64,000 bases of DNA, from contig NZ_LQXO02000023.1 of assembly GCF_001639065.2 (NCBI RefSeq), positions 110,427 through 174,426 on the forward strand, written 5' to 3'. This DNA is from Vibrio barjaei. GTDB lineage: Bacteria; Pseudomonadota; Gammaproteobacteria; Enterobacterales; Vibrionaceae. The notes beneath the pieces were generated by a model. The model ran no database searches. It was not told where the DNA came from and saw only the letters and a program-made list of their open reading frames with translations. Shown one piece after another: positions 34,146 to 43,415 of the stretch. The translations under genes and the position numbers were made by a program. Position 1 is the stretch's first letter. Each line of letters opens with the position of its first letter.

Positions 34146-36542
34146 ATGGTAGGCATTGTAGTAGTATCGCATAGCCGCCTATTAGCAGAAGGAGTGGCCG
34201 AACTGGCCACTCAAATGACGCAAGGCAAAGCTAATATTGCGATCGCAGCGGGGGTTGATGATCCCGAGAACCCAATCGGCACAGATGCAATCGCCGTTAT
34301 GGGGGCGATTGAAGAAGTATGTGATCAAGGTGGTGCTGTTGTTTTAATGGACTTAGGTAGTGCGCTACTTAGTACTGAAATGGCATTAGAACTGTTAGAT
34401 GATGAGACCCGGGACAAAGTCGCACTGGTGTCTGCGCCAATAGTAGAAGGCACAATGGCAGCGTCAGTAGCGGCGGCGGCTGGCTTATCTATTGAGGCGG
34501 TAATCGCCGAAGCATCCAGTGCTTTAGATGTGAAAAAAGAACATCTAGGTGAGGAGCTTGCTGTGCAGTCTCCTGACGTCGCGGACGAGTCTGTCGATGA
34601 TGCGAATGCGTTAAGCTTCCAATGGATGGTTAAAAACCCACATGGTATTCACGCACGACCAGCTGCGGCGATCGTAGGTTGTCTAGCGCCGTTTTCTGCC
34701 GATGTGTACCTCGAAAAAGCAGGACAAAAAGTCAGTGCGAAGAGTCTAAATAGCATTGCTAAATTAGGGGTTCGTTGTGATGAACAGATTACGTTCTACG
34801 TCAGCGGTGAGGATGCCCAAAACGCATTAGACGCTTTTGTTAGCCTTGCTAATGAGCACTTTGGTGAAGCGGAACAAGTCGCTCAAGGCATTGCAGTAGA
34901 AGAGGTGTTGGAAGAAGCTCCTGAGCTTACTAACGACATTGAAGGTGCCTTGGCTGGTATTAGTGTCAATGGCGGTATCGTGACGGCTCCGGCAGTCATC
35001 TTTACCCAAGAAATGCCCAATGTTCCAATGCGTACATTTACCACTACAGAGCAAGAAATTGCGAAGCTTAAGCAAGCTATCACTGAGGTTAAGCAACATT
35101 TAGAAGCTCAAGCAAAGTTGCCTCATGGTGAAATTTTTGCTGCGCATGCCATGATGTTGGCTGACCCTGAAATTGCGGCTCAAGCAGAGGCAAAAGTTGC
35201 TGCGGAGTTAATCGCTGAGCAAGCGTGGATGGATGTGATGATGGCGCTAGCGGCACAGTATCAAGCTGCGGAAAGCCAATACATGCGTGAGCGTGAAGCT
35301 GACGTTTATGATATTTGCCGTCAAGTGATGCTGTCATTGACGGGTGAGAAAACGAAGGCGATAACCATCGCTGAGCCAAGTGTCTTACTCGCTCGTGATT
35401 TAATGCCTTCGGATGTGGCTGGTCTTAATAAATCAAAAGTTGTAGCCATCTGTCTAAGTGAAGGCGGCAAAACCTCTCACAGTGCGATCTTGGCGAGAGC
35501 TATGGGAATTCCTGCAATAGTAAAAGTGCAAGGTTGCCTTGAACAAGTCAAAGTAGGGGATAGCATCACAGTAGATGGTTTCAGTGGTTTATTGTGGTTT
35601 GCGCCACCTCCAGCGGTACAAGAAGAGCTTAATAGTAAGCGTCATGAATGGTTGGCGGCTCAAGAGATCGCTTTGCAAAATGCTCAATTACAAGCAGTAA
35701 CCCAAGATGGTACCTCGATTCACGCTTTAGCTAACATCGGTGGTCCTGAAGATGTAGAAGCGGCGTTAGCCAATGGCGCTGAAGGGGTTGGCCTGTTCCG
35801 TACCGAGTTCCTATTCCAAGAAAGCGCAGAACTACCAACAGAAGATGAACAATATACGGTTTACAAAGAGATTGCAGCTGCGTTTGGCGACATGCCAATT
35901 ACGATTCGTAGTCTTGATGTTGGTGGTGACAAACCGCTTGCCGCATATCCGATGCCAGAAGAGGAAAACCCTTTCTTGGGTCAGCGTGGCGTGCGCCTGT
36001 GCTTGAAGCATGAAGCGCTTTTTGAAACGCAGTTACGTGCAGTTTTAAGAGCTTACGCAGAACAACCTAACATTCAATTGATGATTCCAATGATTGCAAC
36101 GGTCACTGAAGTGAAAGCAGTGAAAGCATTGATCGCTAAACAGTGTGAGAAGTTGGGTATATCTAAATCCAAGCTGCCTGTTGGTATTATGATTGAAGTA
36201 CCAGCTGCGGTATTCAACGCGGATGCCTTGGCGGCAGAGGTCGACTTCTTCTCGATTGGCACCAATGACCTAACACAATATGTTATGGCGGCTGACCGAG
36301 GGAATACTGAAGTTGCTGAGCTAGTAAATTACTTCGAACCAGCGGTTATTAAAGCCATTGAACTGACCATTCAATCTGCAAACAAAGCCGGTATTTCGGT
36401 TAGTATGTGTGGTGAAATGGCAGGGGATGTTAAAGCGACAGAGCTGTTGATGAATCTAGGGCTGAGAAAATTCAGCGCGAGTTCTACGCTGATTCCAGAA
36501 CTTAAACAAAAAGTACGTTCCCTCGACTTTGCCGCCGCATAA
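34146..36542 (+). CDS. dhaM: DhaM fused to HPr and a complete enzyme I
   Basis: 798 residues, against about 470 for E. coli DhaM. Domains in order: EIIA-DhaM (1-130; His9 in VVVSHSRLL), HPr (about 158-245; His169 in NPHGIHARPA), EI phosphohistidine domain (about 270-490; His445 in GGKTSHSAILARAMGIP), and a full PEP-binding barrel (about 520-790; FRTEFLF, RSLDVGGDKPLAAYPMPEEE, IGTNDLTQYVMAADRGN, Cys755 in SMCGEMAGD). All phospho-transfer residues and the EI catalytic cysteine are present. The protein could therefore take phosphate from PEP itself and feed DhaK without PtsI and PtsH. Confidence 0.93.
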   Translation: MVGIVVVSHSRLLAEGVAELATQMTQGKANIAIAAGVDDPENPIGTDAIAVMGAIEEVCDQGGAVVLMDLGSALLSTEMALELLDDETRDKVALVSAPIVEGTMAASVAAAAGLSIEAVIAEASSALDVKKEHLGEELAVQSPDVADESVDDANALSFQWMVKNPHGIHARPAAAIVGCLAPFSADVYLEKAGQKVSAKSLNSIAKLGVRCDEQITFYVSGEDAQNALDAFVSLANEHFGEAEQVAQGIAVEEVLEEAPELTNDIEGALAGISVNGGIVTAPAVIFTQEMPNVPMRTFTTTEQEIAKLKQAITEVKQHLEAQAKLPHGEIFAAHAMMLADPEIAAQAEAKVAAELIAEQAWMDVMMALAAQYQAAESQYMREREADVYDICRQVMLSLTGEKTKAITIAEPSVLLARDLMPSDVAGLNKSKVVAICLSEGGKTSHSAILARAMGIPAIVKVQGCLEQVKVGDSITVDGFSGLLWFAPPPAVQEELNSKRHEWLAAQEIALQNAQLQAVTQDGTSIHALANIGGPEDVEAALANGAEGVGLFRTEFLFQESAELPTEDEQYTVYKEIAAAFGDMPITIRSLDVGGDKPLAAYPMPEEENPFLGQRGVRLCLKHEALFETQLRAVLRAYAEQPNIQLMIPMIATVTEVKAVKALIAKQCEKLGISKSKLPVGIMIEVPAAVFNADALAAEVDFFSIGTNDLTQYVMAADRGNTEVAELVNYFEPAVIKAIELTIQSANKAGISVSMCGEMAGDVKATELLMNLGLRKFSASSTLIPELKQKVRSLDFAAA

Positions 36543-36565
36543 TCATCTCTGAAATAGCTAAACAT

Positions 36566-36596
36566 AGCCAGTAGTTAACACTACTGGCTTTTTTGT
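36566..36596 (+). terminator. Terminator of dhaKLM
   Basis: A 10-bp perfect stem AGCCAGTAGT (36566-36575) with 36580-36589, TAAC loop, T-run after. Confidence 0.9.
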
Positions 36597-36613
36597 TGTT
36601 TGGGTCTACACAT

Positions 36614-37339
36614 TCATTGATTGTTTTGCCAGTGTTTCAGCCCTTCGAGTACACCAAGTGCATGGGTGTTTTTCGCAGTATATACATGAGATAACGAAGA
36701 AAGGTGTGCGACTTCTTGATAGTGATTTGCCACCAATATGGCGTTAATCCCTGCTATGGTCAGCATGGCGGTATCGTTGCCAGAGTCGCCTGCAACGACA
36801 ACTTCTGAAGGACAAAGCTGATGCTTATTCATTAAGTGTTGGATGGCGGTTGCTTTATTTATACCTTTTGGTGTGATGTCTAAAAACCAATCGTGCGAGT
36901 AGGTTAGGTCAACACAAAGCTCATTGTCTTGAAACAGAGTTTGTAGGTACTGTAATTGCTTACTGTCTAATCTCCCTTCATAAGTCAGCTTGTAGCTGCC
37001 TTGATGTTCAGGTGTCTGTTTCCCCAAAAAGCCACAATCATGTAACGCGGCAGAAACTTTCCCTTCATCCCATAGACAATCCATTTTTGTGTGCCAATCA
37101 TTGTCAGGGGTCAGTGTGCGTTTATGATGAATCTGAGTGCCGACGTCACTGACAATAGTATGAGGTCTAGGTAACGTATGCTGAGCTAGTCCATCGTTAA
37201 TAGAATGAAAGGTTCTCCCTGTAGCGACAACGAACTGCATACCTGTTTGAGCTTCAACGTAGGAAGTAAACTCTGTTAACTCATTGGTAGGCCCACCACT
37301 GATTGTTCCATCAAAATCGCATACCAACATCTTTATCAT
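36614..37339 (-). CDS. HAD-superfamily (Cof-type) phosphatase
   Basis: 241 residues. HAD motif I is LVCDFDGTISGGP, motif II is VVATGRTF, and motifs III/IV lie in KGINKATAIQHLMNKHQLCPSEVVVAGDSGNDTAML. The type IIB cap is typical of Cof proteins and sucrose-phosphatase-like enzymes. It is probably a cytoplasmic sugar-phosphate phosphatase; the substrate is unknown. It is monocistronic, convergent with dhaM. Confidence 0.8.
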   Translation of the reverse strand: MIKMLVCDFDGTISGGPTNELTEFTSYVEAQTGMQFVVATGRTFHSINDGLAQHTLPRPHTIVSDVGTQIHHKRTLTPDNDWHTKMDCLWDEGKVSAALHDCGFLGKQTPEHQGSYKLTYEGRLDSKQLQYLQTLFQDNELCVDLTYSHDWFLDITPKGINKATAIQHLMNKHQLCPSEVVVAGDSGNDTAMLTIAGINAILVANHYQEVAHLSSLSHVYTAKNTHALGVLEGLKHWQNNQ

Positions 37340-37510
37340 TGAATAAACTCCTTTTTTCTTGTTTTAAGTGTATATCAACGGAAAAAGACAGAGTGATATT
37401 TCTATGGCATTTTTCCTTCCTAACGACGAGAAAAAGTGCGACTCGCCTGAAAACTAGAAATACATGAGATGTGAGCCACACTTGTTTTATGGAATGTGGA
37501 GGGAATTGAG

Positions 37511-38080
37511 ATGCAAAGAAGGCAATTTATAACAGTCTGTTCAATATGGTTTGCTTGGCCTGTATTAGCTAAGACCCCACTCCCCAAAACGCCGTCACAA
37601 GCTGAAGGTCCGTTTTATCCAGTAACGAATATACCCGTTCGTTCGAATCTTATCCTAGATTCAACAAAGTTGACCGGTAAGCCCTTTCAACTGAGCGGTA
37701 AAGTGAAAAATTCAAAAGGTGAGCCTTTAGCTGGAATTCGTGTTGAGATTTGGCAATGTGATGGCGATGGCTACTATGATCACCCAAAACAACCCAATAT
37801 CGAGCGGTTCAACCGAGCATTTGCTGGCTTTGGAGCTGTCGAATCCGATATTAACGGGAGCTTTGACTTTTCCACTTTGTTTCCCGTCCCTTATGCGACG
37901 AGACCTCCCCATATTCATGTAAAACTAAAAAAGGGAGACAGTGAAATATTGACGACTCAATTATACCTGAGGAATCAAACAGGCAAAGAGTGGTGGGGAG
38001 GAAGTGAACGAGAGCAGCTTCAGTTAGATGTTACTTCGAATGGGGAACAGTTGGAAACTTATTTCCAATTTGTTGTTTAA
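37511..38080 (+). CDS. Intradiol ring-cleavage dioxygenase-like protein with Tat-like N-terminus
   Basis: 189 residues from ATG 37511 (GGAGGGA 6 bases upstream; an in-frame GTG at 37496 overlaps that site). The N-terminus MQRRQFITVCSIWFAWPVLA has twin arginines and a hydrophobic stretch, suggesting export. Domain motifs: AEGPFYP, VEIWQCDGDGYYDHP, FDFSTLFPVPYATRPPHIHVKL. Candidate Fe(III) ligands are a Tyr in YYDH, the Tyr in VPYATR and the two histidines in PHIHV, so activity looks possible. It is shorter than cytosolic catechol or protocatechuate dioxygenases, and no aromatic pathway gene is nearby. Confidence 0.75.
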   Translation: MQRRQFITVCSIWFAWPVLAKTPLPKTPSQAEGPFYPVTNIPVRSNLILDSTKLTGKPFQLSGKVKNSKGEPLAGIRVEIWQCDGDGYYDHPKQPNIERFNRAFAGFGAVESDINGSFDFSTLFPVPYATRPPHIHVKLKKGDSEILTTQLYLRNQTGKEWWGGSEREQLQLDVTSNGEQLETYFQFVV

Positions 38081-38187
38081 ATAGAAATAAGTGATATTCC
38101 TAAAGAGATTGTTAAAGGTATTAATATAGGACTCTTGTGCTAGTTTTAACAGTAGTTTGTCAGCTACCGATATGTGGATAAGATTCA

Positions 38188-39522
38188 ATGACGATATGTG
38201 TACTAGGTAAAGTTCCCCAATTGCTCAGTAATAGTGCTCTAGAGCTAAAGAGTGTTTCATTGAACGAAACATTGTTAGCGCAATCAGGCGTTGTTTGTGT
38301 TTTAAACCTGAACAATGAAGAACAAGACCACATATTAAGTCAAATACACCACTCTAAATATGGGTGGAGCTGGAGAGTATTTACTTGTCAGCCCAGTTTA
38401 CTAAGTGATTATTTGTCTGATGGATTAGTGGATACTGATTGGCTATCTAGTAAAGAAAAGCATTTGCCTTCTGAGAAGCTTAATCGAATCATCAATGAGC
38501 CGAACGACAAATTGTTAGCTTATTTATGGCTGGATGAAACGAGAAAAATGTCTCCGATGAAAGTCATCAGTGAGACGGCCATATACCGTTATCCCTTGTT
38601 AGATATTTATCATAACCAAGTTCGAACCCCTTTTCGTTACCTTCATAGGTTGGTTGATGCTGACTTAATAGAAGCAGATCAATGTGTCGACAGAGTACGT
38701 TACTGTCACTCTTGTCAGTCTGGGCACTTGAATTTTGTCGATACTTGCCCTTCATGTCGTTCAATTGATATCAAAACTTTTGATGCGTTGCATTGTTTTA
38801 CATGTGGCCATGTAGATGATGCCAAGCTGTTCTTATCAAGAAGAACAATGAGTTGCCCAAAGTGTCATACCGAGCTTAAACATATTGGAGTCGACTATGA
38901 CCGACCATTAGAGCTGTATGATTGTAATAACTGTCATCAAGAGTTTGTAGAGTCTGATGTGGTCGCAAAATGTATGACATGTGACCATACCAACTCGGTC
39001 AATGAGCTAACATCACGAAGCTTTTACCGCTACTCAGTAGGGGAAAGTGCGCAACGCTACCTTTTAGATGACCAGCTTGAATCAAAACGTAACATCATAC
39101 TCTCTGGCTCTGTAACGACGTCTGTTTTTGAAGCGACTTTAGCCTGGAAAAATCAACTTTCCCTTCGACATAAACATCAAGATCTTTTAATTGGGATTAA
39201 AGTTCAAAACATTGATGACTACATCTTGAAGTTTGGGGATGTCGCCTATATCGAATTCATAAGTGCGTTTTCAGAACAGTTGGAGTCATTGTTCAGAACT
39301 ACGGACTTAAGCTGCCAGTACACGGACGATGTATTCTTCATACTTCTCCCTCATTGCGAGTCGAGTTTTTTATCCACTATTGAAACGAGAATCTCAGAGT
39401 TCGCTGGCAAAGTAGACTCAGAACTACTTTCTTTAATAGTCAAAAGTTGGCTGTTACCAAGCATAGATCTAACTGTTGCTCCCGAATGGTTAAGTGAAAG
39501 GAAGTCAGAATTAAATGATTGA
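38188..39522 (+). CDS. Zinc-ribbon (TackOD1-like) protein with degenerate GGDEF-type domain
   Basis: 444 residues. The N-terminal ~160 residues are of unclear fold. A central metal-binding region carries six CxxC pairs (Cys173/176, 187/190, 203/206, 223/226, 246/249, 262/265), enough for about three zinc ribbons; RYCHSCQSGHLNFVDTCPSC resembles the TackOD1 domain. The C-terminal ~130 residues look like a nucleotidyl-cyclase fold (IKVQNIDDYILKFGDVAYIEF) with the GGDEF site replaced by YTDDVFF, so probably not a cyclase. It overlaps the glycosyltransferase start by eight bases, implying tight coupling, perhaps as a regulator of polymer synthesis. Confidence 0.7.
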   Translation: MTICVLGKVPQLLSNSALELKSVSLNETLLAQSGVVCVLNLNNEEQDHILSQIHHSKYGWSWRVFTCQPSLLSDYLSDGLVDTDWLSSKEKHLPSEKLNRIINEPNDKLLAYLWLDETRKMSPMKVISETAIYRYPLLDIYHNQVRTPFRYLHRLVDADLIEADQCVDRVRYCHSCQSGHLNFVDTCPSCRSIDIKTFDALHCFTCGHVDDAKLFLSRRTMSCPKCHTELKHIGVDYDRPLELYDCNNCHQEFVESDVVAKCMTCDHTNSVNELTSRSFYRYSVGESAQRYLLDDQLESKRNIILSGSVTTSVFEATLAWKNQLSLRHKHQDLLIGIKVQNIDDYILKFGDVAYIEFISAFSEQLESLFRTTDLSCQYTDDVFFILLPHCESSFLSTIETRISEFAGKVDSELLSLIVKSWLLPSIDLTVAPEWLSERKSELND

Positions 39523-40831
39523 GGGCATAATCACAGTTGCAAAAACCATCTCGAATCAAGTATTCACGAATACGGAGTTATTGATTACGTTTTTGCCTGT
39601 CATTCTGATGGTGGAGTTGCCTTTGATACTTTTAGTATTAATAGGCATTTTTAAATGGCATTGGAAAAATAAAGTGCCAATTAACACGCACACCCCCAAT
39701 GTCAGCTTCATCATCACTTGTTACGGTGAAGGAAAGGGAATAGAGGTCACCGTGGATACGCTGGTGGAGCAAGTATACCCAGGTAATATAGAGATACTCG
39801 CTGTTGTCGATGGGGCTGTTCAGAATGTAGAAACCTACCAAACTGCGATGAAGCTTCAGGAAAAATATGCTTCGCGTAAAGATAGAGTAGTTCGGGTTAT
39901 TCCTAAGTGGCAGAGAGGAGGCAGAGTCTCAACCCTAAACACCGGCCTATATAAAGCGAAACATGACATTGTGATTAACGTCGATGGTGATACCTCTTTT
40001 GATAATGATATGACGTTCAAAATGATGCGTCAGTTTACCGATTCTAATGTCATAGCAAGTGGTGGAGCATTGAGGGTTAGAAATTGGGACAAGAACGTTC
40101 TGACTAGGATGCAGGCCCTCGAGTATATGATGTCAATGCAAGGAGGCAAAACCGGTACTAGTCAATTTGGGTTGTTAAATAATATCTCAGGAGCATTTGG
40201 TGCGTTTAGGAAGAAACAGTTAAAACGTGTTGGAGGCTGGGACACTCATACCGCTGAAGATTTAGATTTGACCATGCGTCTCAAACAATATAAACGTCGT
40301 TACCAACAGTCAAAGCTCGCCTTTACGCCTCATGCAGTTGGGCATACTGATGCGCCAGACACATTGAGGGACTTTGTACTGCAACGACTGCGTTGGGATG
40401 GTGACCTGTTATTTCTGTACCTTCGAAAACATATCAAAGGATTGACACCAAGGTTACTGGGCTGGCGTGTGTTTCTTTATACGATGGTTTATGGTGTTCT
40501 TCAAAATGTCTTGTTACCAATTTTCATCGTGCTATTCACAAGCTACATTTTTGCTAGCTACCCAATTCTATTTTTCGCGTCAGTATCCTTTATCGTGTAC
40601 GGGATATATCTAGGCTTTGTCGTGGTTAAATTTACGGTCTACCTATTTTTAATATCTGAGAGAAAAATGAGCGATGTTAGCCTTGCTGGTTGGCTATTCA
40701 TTTATCCGATATATGCTGTCTTTTCTCGATTTGTGACGGCTTTTTCAATTATCAACGAAACAGTACGACGCTCTCATGAGGAGTCGAGTATGGCACCTTG
40801 GTGGGTATTAAAGAGAGGTAAAAGGTTTTGA
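39515..40831 (+). CDS. Processive family 2 glycosyltransferase (cellulose/PNAG synthase-like)
   Basis: 438 residues. An N-terminal membrane helix is followed by a GT2 domain (SFIITCYGEGKGIEVTVDTLVEQVY; VINVDGDTSFDND with the DxD; AEDLDLTMRLKQYKRRY; QRLRW at the QxxRW position), then about four C-terminal membrane helices. QxxRW plus membrane segments indicates a processive synthase that extrudes a polysaccharide. The gene overlaps both neighbours, so it belongs to a three-gene unit with the zinc-ribbon protein and the HlyD-like protein. The polymer cannot be predicted. Confidence 0.85.
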   Translation: MIEGIITVAKTISNQVFTNTELLITFLPVILMVELPLILLVLIGIFKWHWKNKVPINTHTPNVSFIITCYGEGKGIEVTVDTLVEQVYPGNIEILAVVDGAVQNVETYQTAMKLQEKYASRKDRVVRVIPKWQRGGRVSTLNTGLYKAKHDIVINVDGDTSFDNDMTFKMMRQFTDSNVIASGGALRVRNWDKNVLTRMQALEYMMSMQGGKTGTSQFGLLNNISGAFGAFRKKQLKRVGGWDTHTAEDLDLTMRLKQYKRRYQQSKLAFTPHAVGHTDAPDTLRDFVLQRLRWDGDLLFLYLRKHIKGLTPRLLGWRVFLYTMVYGVLQNVLLPIFIVLFTSYIFASYPILFFASVSFIVYGIYLGFVVVKFTVYLFLISERKMSDVSLAGWLFIYPIYAVFSRFVTAFSIINETVRRSHEESSMAPWWVLKRGKRF

Positions 40832-41880
40832 AAGTTACATTTCAAACGAATAAACAAAAATCCCCACAAAAAGAACGTGGGATGAATGTTGCCTATGGAG
40901 AGGCTAAGCGAACGGGTTATAGGCTTCGTTGGTTTGCGTTGCTGGCGATAGTTATTCTCCCGGTTGCGTTGGCTCTGTACTACCTCGTTAAGCCGCAGGT
41001 CTTTACTATAGCTCAAGGCGTAGTAAGCTACGAGCCGGTATCTATTAGTGCGCCGCAAGAAAGCGTAGTTGAGAGTCTGTTCTTTGAAGTTGGCGATAGT
41101 TTTTCGAAGGGACAGTTTTTACTTCAGTTGCAAAATAGAGTGTTGGACGATGAAATCAGTTTTTTGCAAGGGCAGATTGATGAGTTAGCGAACTATGCTC
41201 AACGTAGAGGGAAAGATCTGTCGAGTATGTATGCTGCATCGGAAATGGAAGCGCAGAAAAACCTCAACGAAATTGAAAAAATAAAGCGCGAATTTCAAAA
41301 GTTCAATAATGAAGGATTAGTCAGTACCGGAGACTACGCTTCGGTTTTAAACAACTATTATTCGGCTCAGTCGCTTAAATCCAAAGCTTCGCTAGAATTG
41401 GTTCTCGCGAAGTTGGAAGAAGCTGACGAACAATATGTTGGTTCGATTACCAATATTATTCGTCAACTTAAACAAGAGTTAAATCGCAAACAGAGTCAAA
41501 AACGCGCTCTACTTATTTCTGCTCCATTTGATGGACATGTGATAAACGTTGTTGCAAAAAGAGGGGAGCGGTTTGAAGCGCATATGGAATTAATTACGAT
41601 TGCACCGGATACCGACCAGGTTAAAGTCATAGCTTACTTAGATTCGAAACACATTGATAAGGCGAAGGTTTCGAGTAAAGTAACCGTTAAATTACCGAAC
41701 GGAAAGAGGATTAATGCTCACGTCTCAAGGCCTACAGAACTTGCCTCAAAATTACCGATTCAATTGTCCAAGCCTTTTGAAGGACAACAAGCGCTGTTGG
41801 AAGTGGTATTGACCATCGATGAACCAGTTCCACCTAGAGAAGAACTGATTCAAGGAATGCCTGTAGAGATCTACTTTTAA
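40828..41880 (+). CDS. HlyD-family membrane-fusion-like protein
   Basis: 350 residues with one N-terminal membrane helix (WFALLAIVILPVALALYYLV), a lipoyl half-motif (ISAPQESVVESLFFEVGDSFSKGQFLLQL), a long helical hairpin (about residues 110-230) and the second lipoyl half (LLISAPFDGHVINVVAKRGERFEA). It overlaps the glycosyltransferase stop by four bases. No ABC or RND partner is nearby, so it probably bridges the synthase and the periplasm or outer membrane for polymer export. Confidence 0.82.
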   Translation: MKVTFQTNKQKSPQKERGMNVAYGEAKRTGYRLRWFALLAIVILPVALALYYLVKPQVFTIAQGVVSYEPVSISAPQESVVESLFFEVGDSFSKGQFLLQLQNRVLDDEISFLQGQIDELANYAQRRGKDLSSMYAASEMEAQKNLNEIEKIKREFQKFNNEGLVSTGDYASVLNNYYSAQSLKSKASLELVLAKLEEADEQYVGSITNIIRQLKQELNRKQSQKRALLISAPFDGHVINVVAKRGERFEAHMELITIAPDTDQVKVIAYLDSKHIDKAKVSSKVTVKLPNGKRINAHVSRPTELASKLPIQLSKPFEGQQALLEVVLTIDEPVPPREELIQGMPVEIYF

Positions 41881-42485
41881 GAGTTGGCTACGACAGGCTG
41901 ATAACGTCCCGGCTTGTGATTCATTGCTAAAATTAGGTTAGTTGCAATGGCACCGACAACGGATAGCGTGATGAGATAGAAATCGACCACAAACAGTGAC
42001 AGAACCACGATAGTACAGTCTAGTGCCATTTGAACTTTGCCTGCTCGAATGCCAAAGCGCTCTTGCAAAAACAGAGCGAGAATATTAAATCCACCCAAAC
42101 TCATTTTATGACGGAAGATGACCAACATACCCATTCCAATGAGTCCTCCGCCAATCAACGCAGCATAGATCGGCTCAATGTGTGCGATCTGAATGACGTG
42201 GTGAAGATGGTCTACCGCGAATGAAACGATACTCACGGCAATAAAGGTATTAATGGTGAATTGCCATCCCATTCGTGTAACCGAAAGAATGTAGAAGGGC
42301 AAGTTAAGCATAAAGAACACTTGACCAAAACTGAGAGCGGTCACTTTAGTGATGAACAGCGCGAGTCCTGCAGTACCGCCGGTCAGCAGCCCCACTTGGT
42401 TGAAAAAAATAACGCCAAGTGATACCAGTGCGCTGCCAAGAGTGAGAGCGAGTAGGTTCTCTCTAAGGCTATGATCTTTGTCCAT
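41877..42485 (-). CDS. YitT-family membrane protein
   Basis: About 202 residues from ATG 42485 (AAGGAAGTG upstream; the longer in-frame start at 42551 is unlikely). Five to six membrane helices; YitT signatures GLLTGGTAGLALFITKVT and GGGLIGMGMLVIFRHKMSLGGFNILALFLQERFGIRAGKVQMALD. It is probably an inner-membrane transporter-like protein of unknown substrate. Its 3' end overlaps the HlyD-like gene by four bases, convergent. Confidence 0.8.
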   Translation of the reverse strand: MDKDHSLRENLLALTLGSALVSLGVIFFNQVGLLTGGTAGLALFITKVTALSFGQVFFMLNLPFYILSVTRMGWQFTINTFIAVSIVSFAVDHLHHVIQIAHIEPIYAALIGGGLIGMGMLVIFRHKMSLGGFNILALFLQERFGIRAGKVQMALDCTIVVLSLFVVDFYLITLSVVGAIATNLILAMNHKPGRYQPVVANS

Positions 42486-42736
42486 AAAGACACTTCCTTT
42501 GAAAATAATAAATGATATGTACATTGCAAACGATCCTTCGTGGAACTTCACAAATGTAAGAGGCGCGAGTTTAATTGTGACGGCAGGGTGGTGTCGAGTT
42601 GATGGCTGATATCAGATTTTTATTGAGTGTTTCGTCAGATTTACACTTAGCGCTTACGAGGCTATGAACGAGTGTGGGATTTGACCGTTTGGATAACAGT
42701 CACCACAATGTAGCAAACGACTAGTAACGGAGAGTT

Positions 42737-43321
42737 ATGAATTTCTTAGCACACCTGCACATTGCTGATCACTGTCAGAGTAGTCTACTAGGTAACTTGC
42801 TTGGAGACTTTGTTAAGGGGGACCCCTCAAAGCTCTATAACGCTGATGTTAGCCAAGGGATCAGACTGCACCGTTTTGTAGACTCTTACACCGACAACCA
42901 TGCCATCATCAAACTGTGTAAACAGCGTTTCGAACCAAACTTAAAACGATTTGCACCAATCGCCATGGATATGTTTTGGGACCACTGTCTAGCCAAGCGA
43001 TGGCATGATTACCACTCGCAAACCCTGCAAGAATTTGTTGATAGTGCAGAGGCAGAAATTACATCGACCGAAGAAGTGTTACCAGAGCGGTTTGTAAACA
43101 TGACTTCTCATATGTGGCAAGGACGTTGGCTAGAGTCATACAGCGACCTCGACAACATACGGTACGCCTTAGAGCGAATGTCGCTTAGAAGTATGCGCAT
43201 GACACCACTCGCTGACTGTGGAGTGCAACTAGAACAGAATTATCAAGAGTTTTCAGACTTTTTCGCTGAGCTGTATCCCGAGGTTCTTGAACAAGCGGTT
43301 AAGGTCGGGAAGATTTTCTGA
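42737..43321 (+). CDS. acpH: Acyl-carrier-protein phosphodiesterase
   Basis: 194 residues, full length for AcpH. MNFLAHLHIAD start, GNLLGDFVKGDPSKLYNADVSQGIRLHRFVDSYTDNH with conserved His/Asp metal residues, and FAPIAMDMFWDHCLAKRWHDY follow the family pattern. It removes 4'-phosphopantetheine from ACP. Ribosome site AACGGAGAG. Stands alone. Confidence 0.9.
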   Translation: MNFLAHLHIADHCQSSLLGNLLGDFVKGDPSKLYNADVSQGIRLHRFVDSYTDNHAIIKLCKQRFEPNLKRFAPIAMDMFWDHCLAKRWHDYHSQTLQEFVDSAEAEITSTEEVLPERFVNMTSHMWQGRWLESYSDLDNIRYALERMSLRSMRMTPLADCGVQLEQNYQEFSDFFAELYPEVLEQAVKVGKIF

Positions 43322-43415
43322 TAATTTGGCGAACTACGTTTGTCTTGTTTGAACTTAATCTATATCTGCCGCGTAGAAGAAATTCCAATGATAAACAGAT
43401 GGTTATAGGTTTGAG

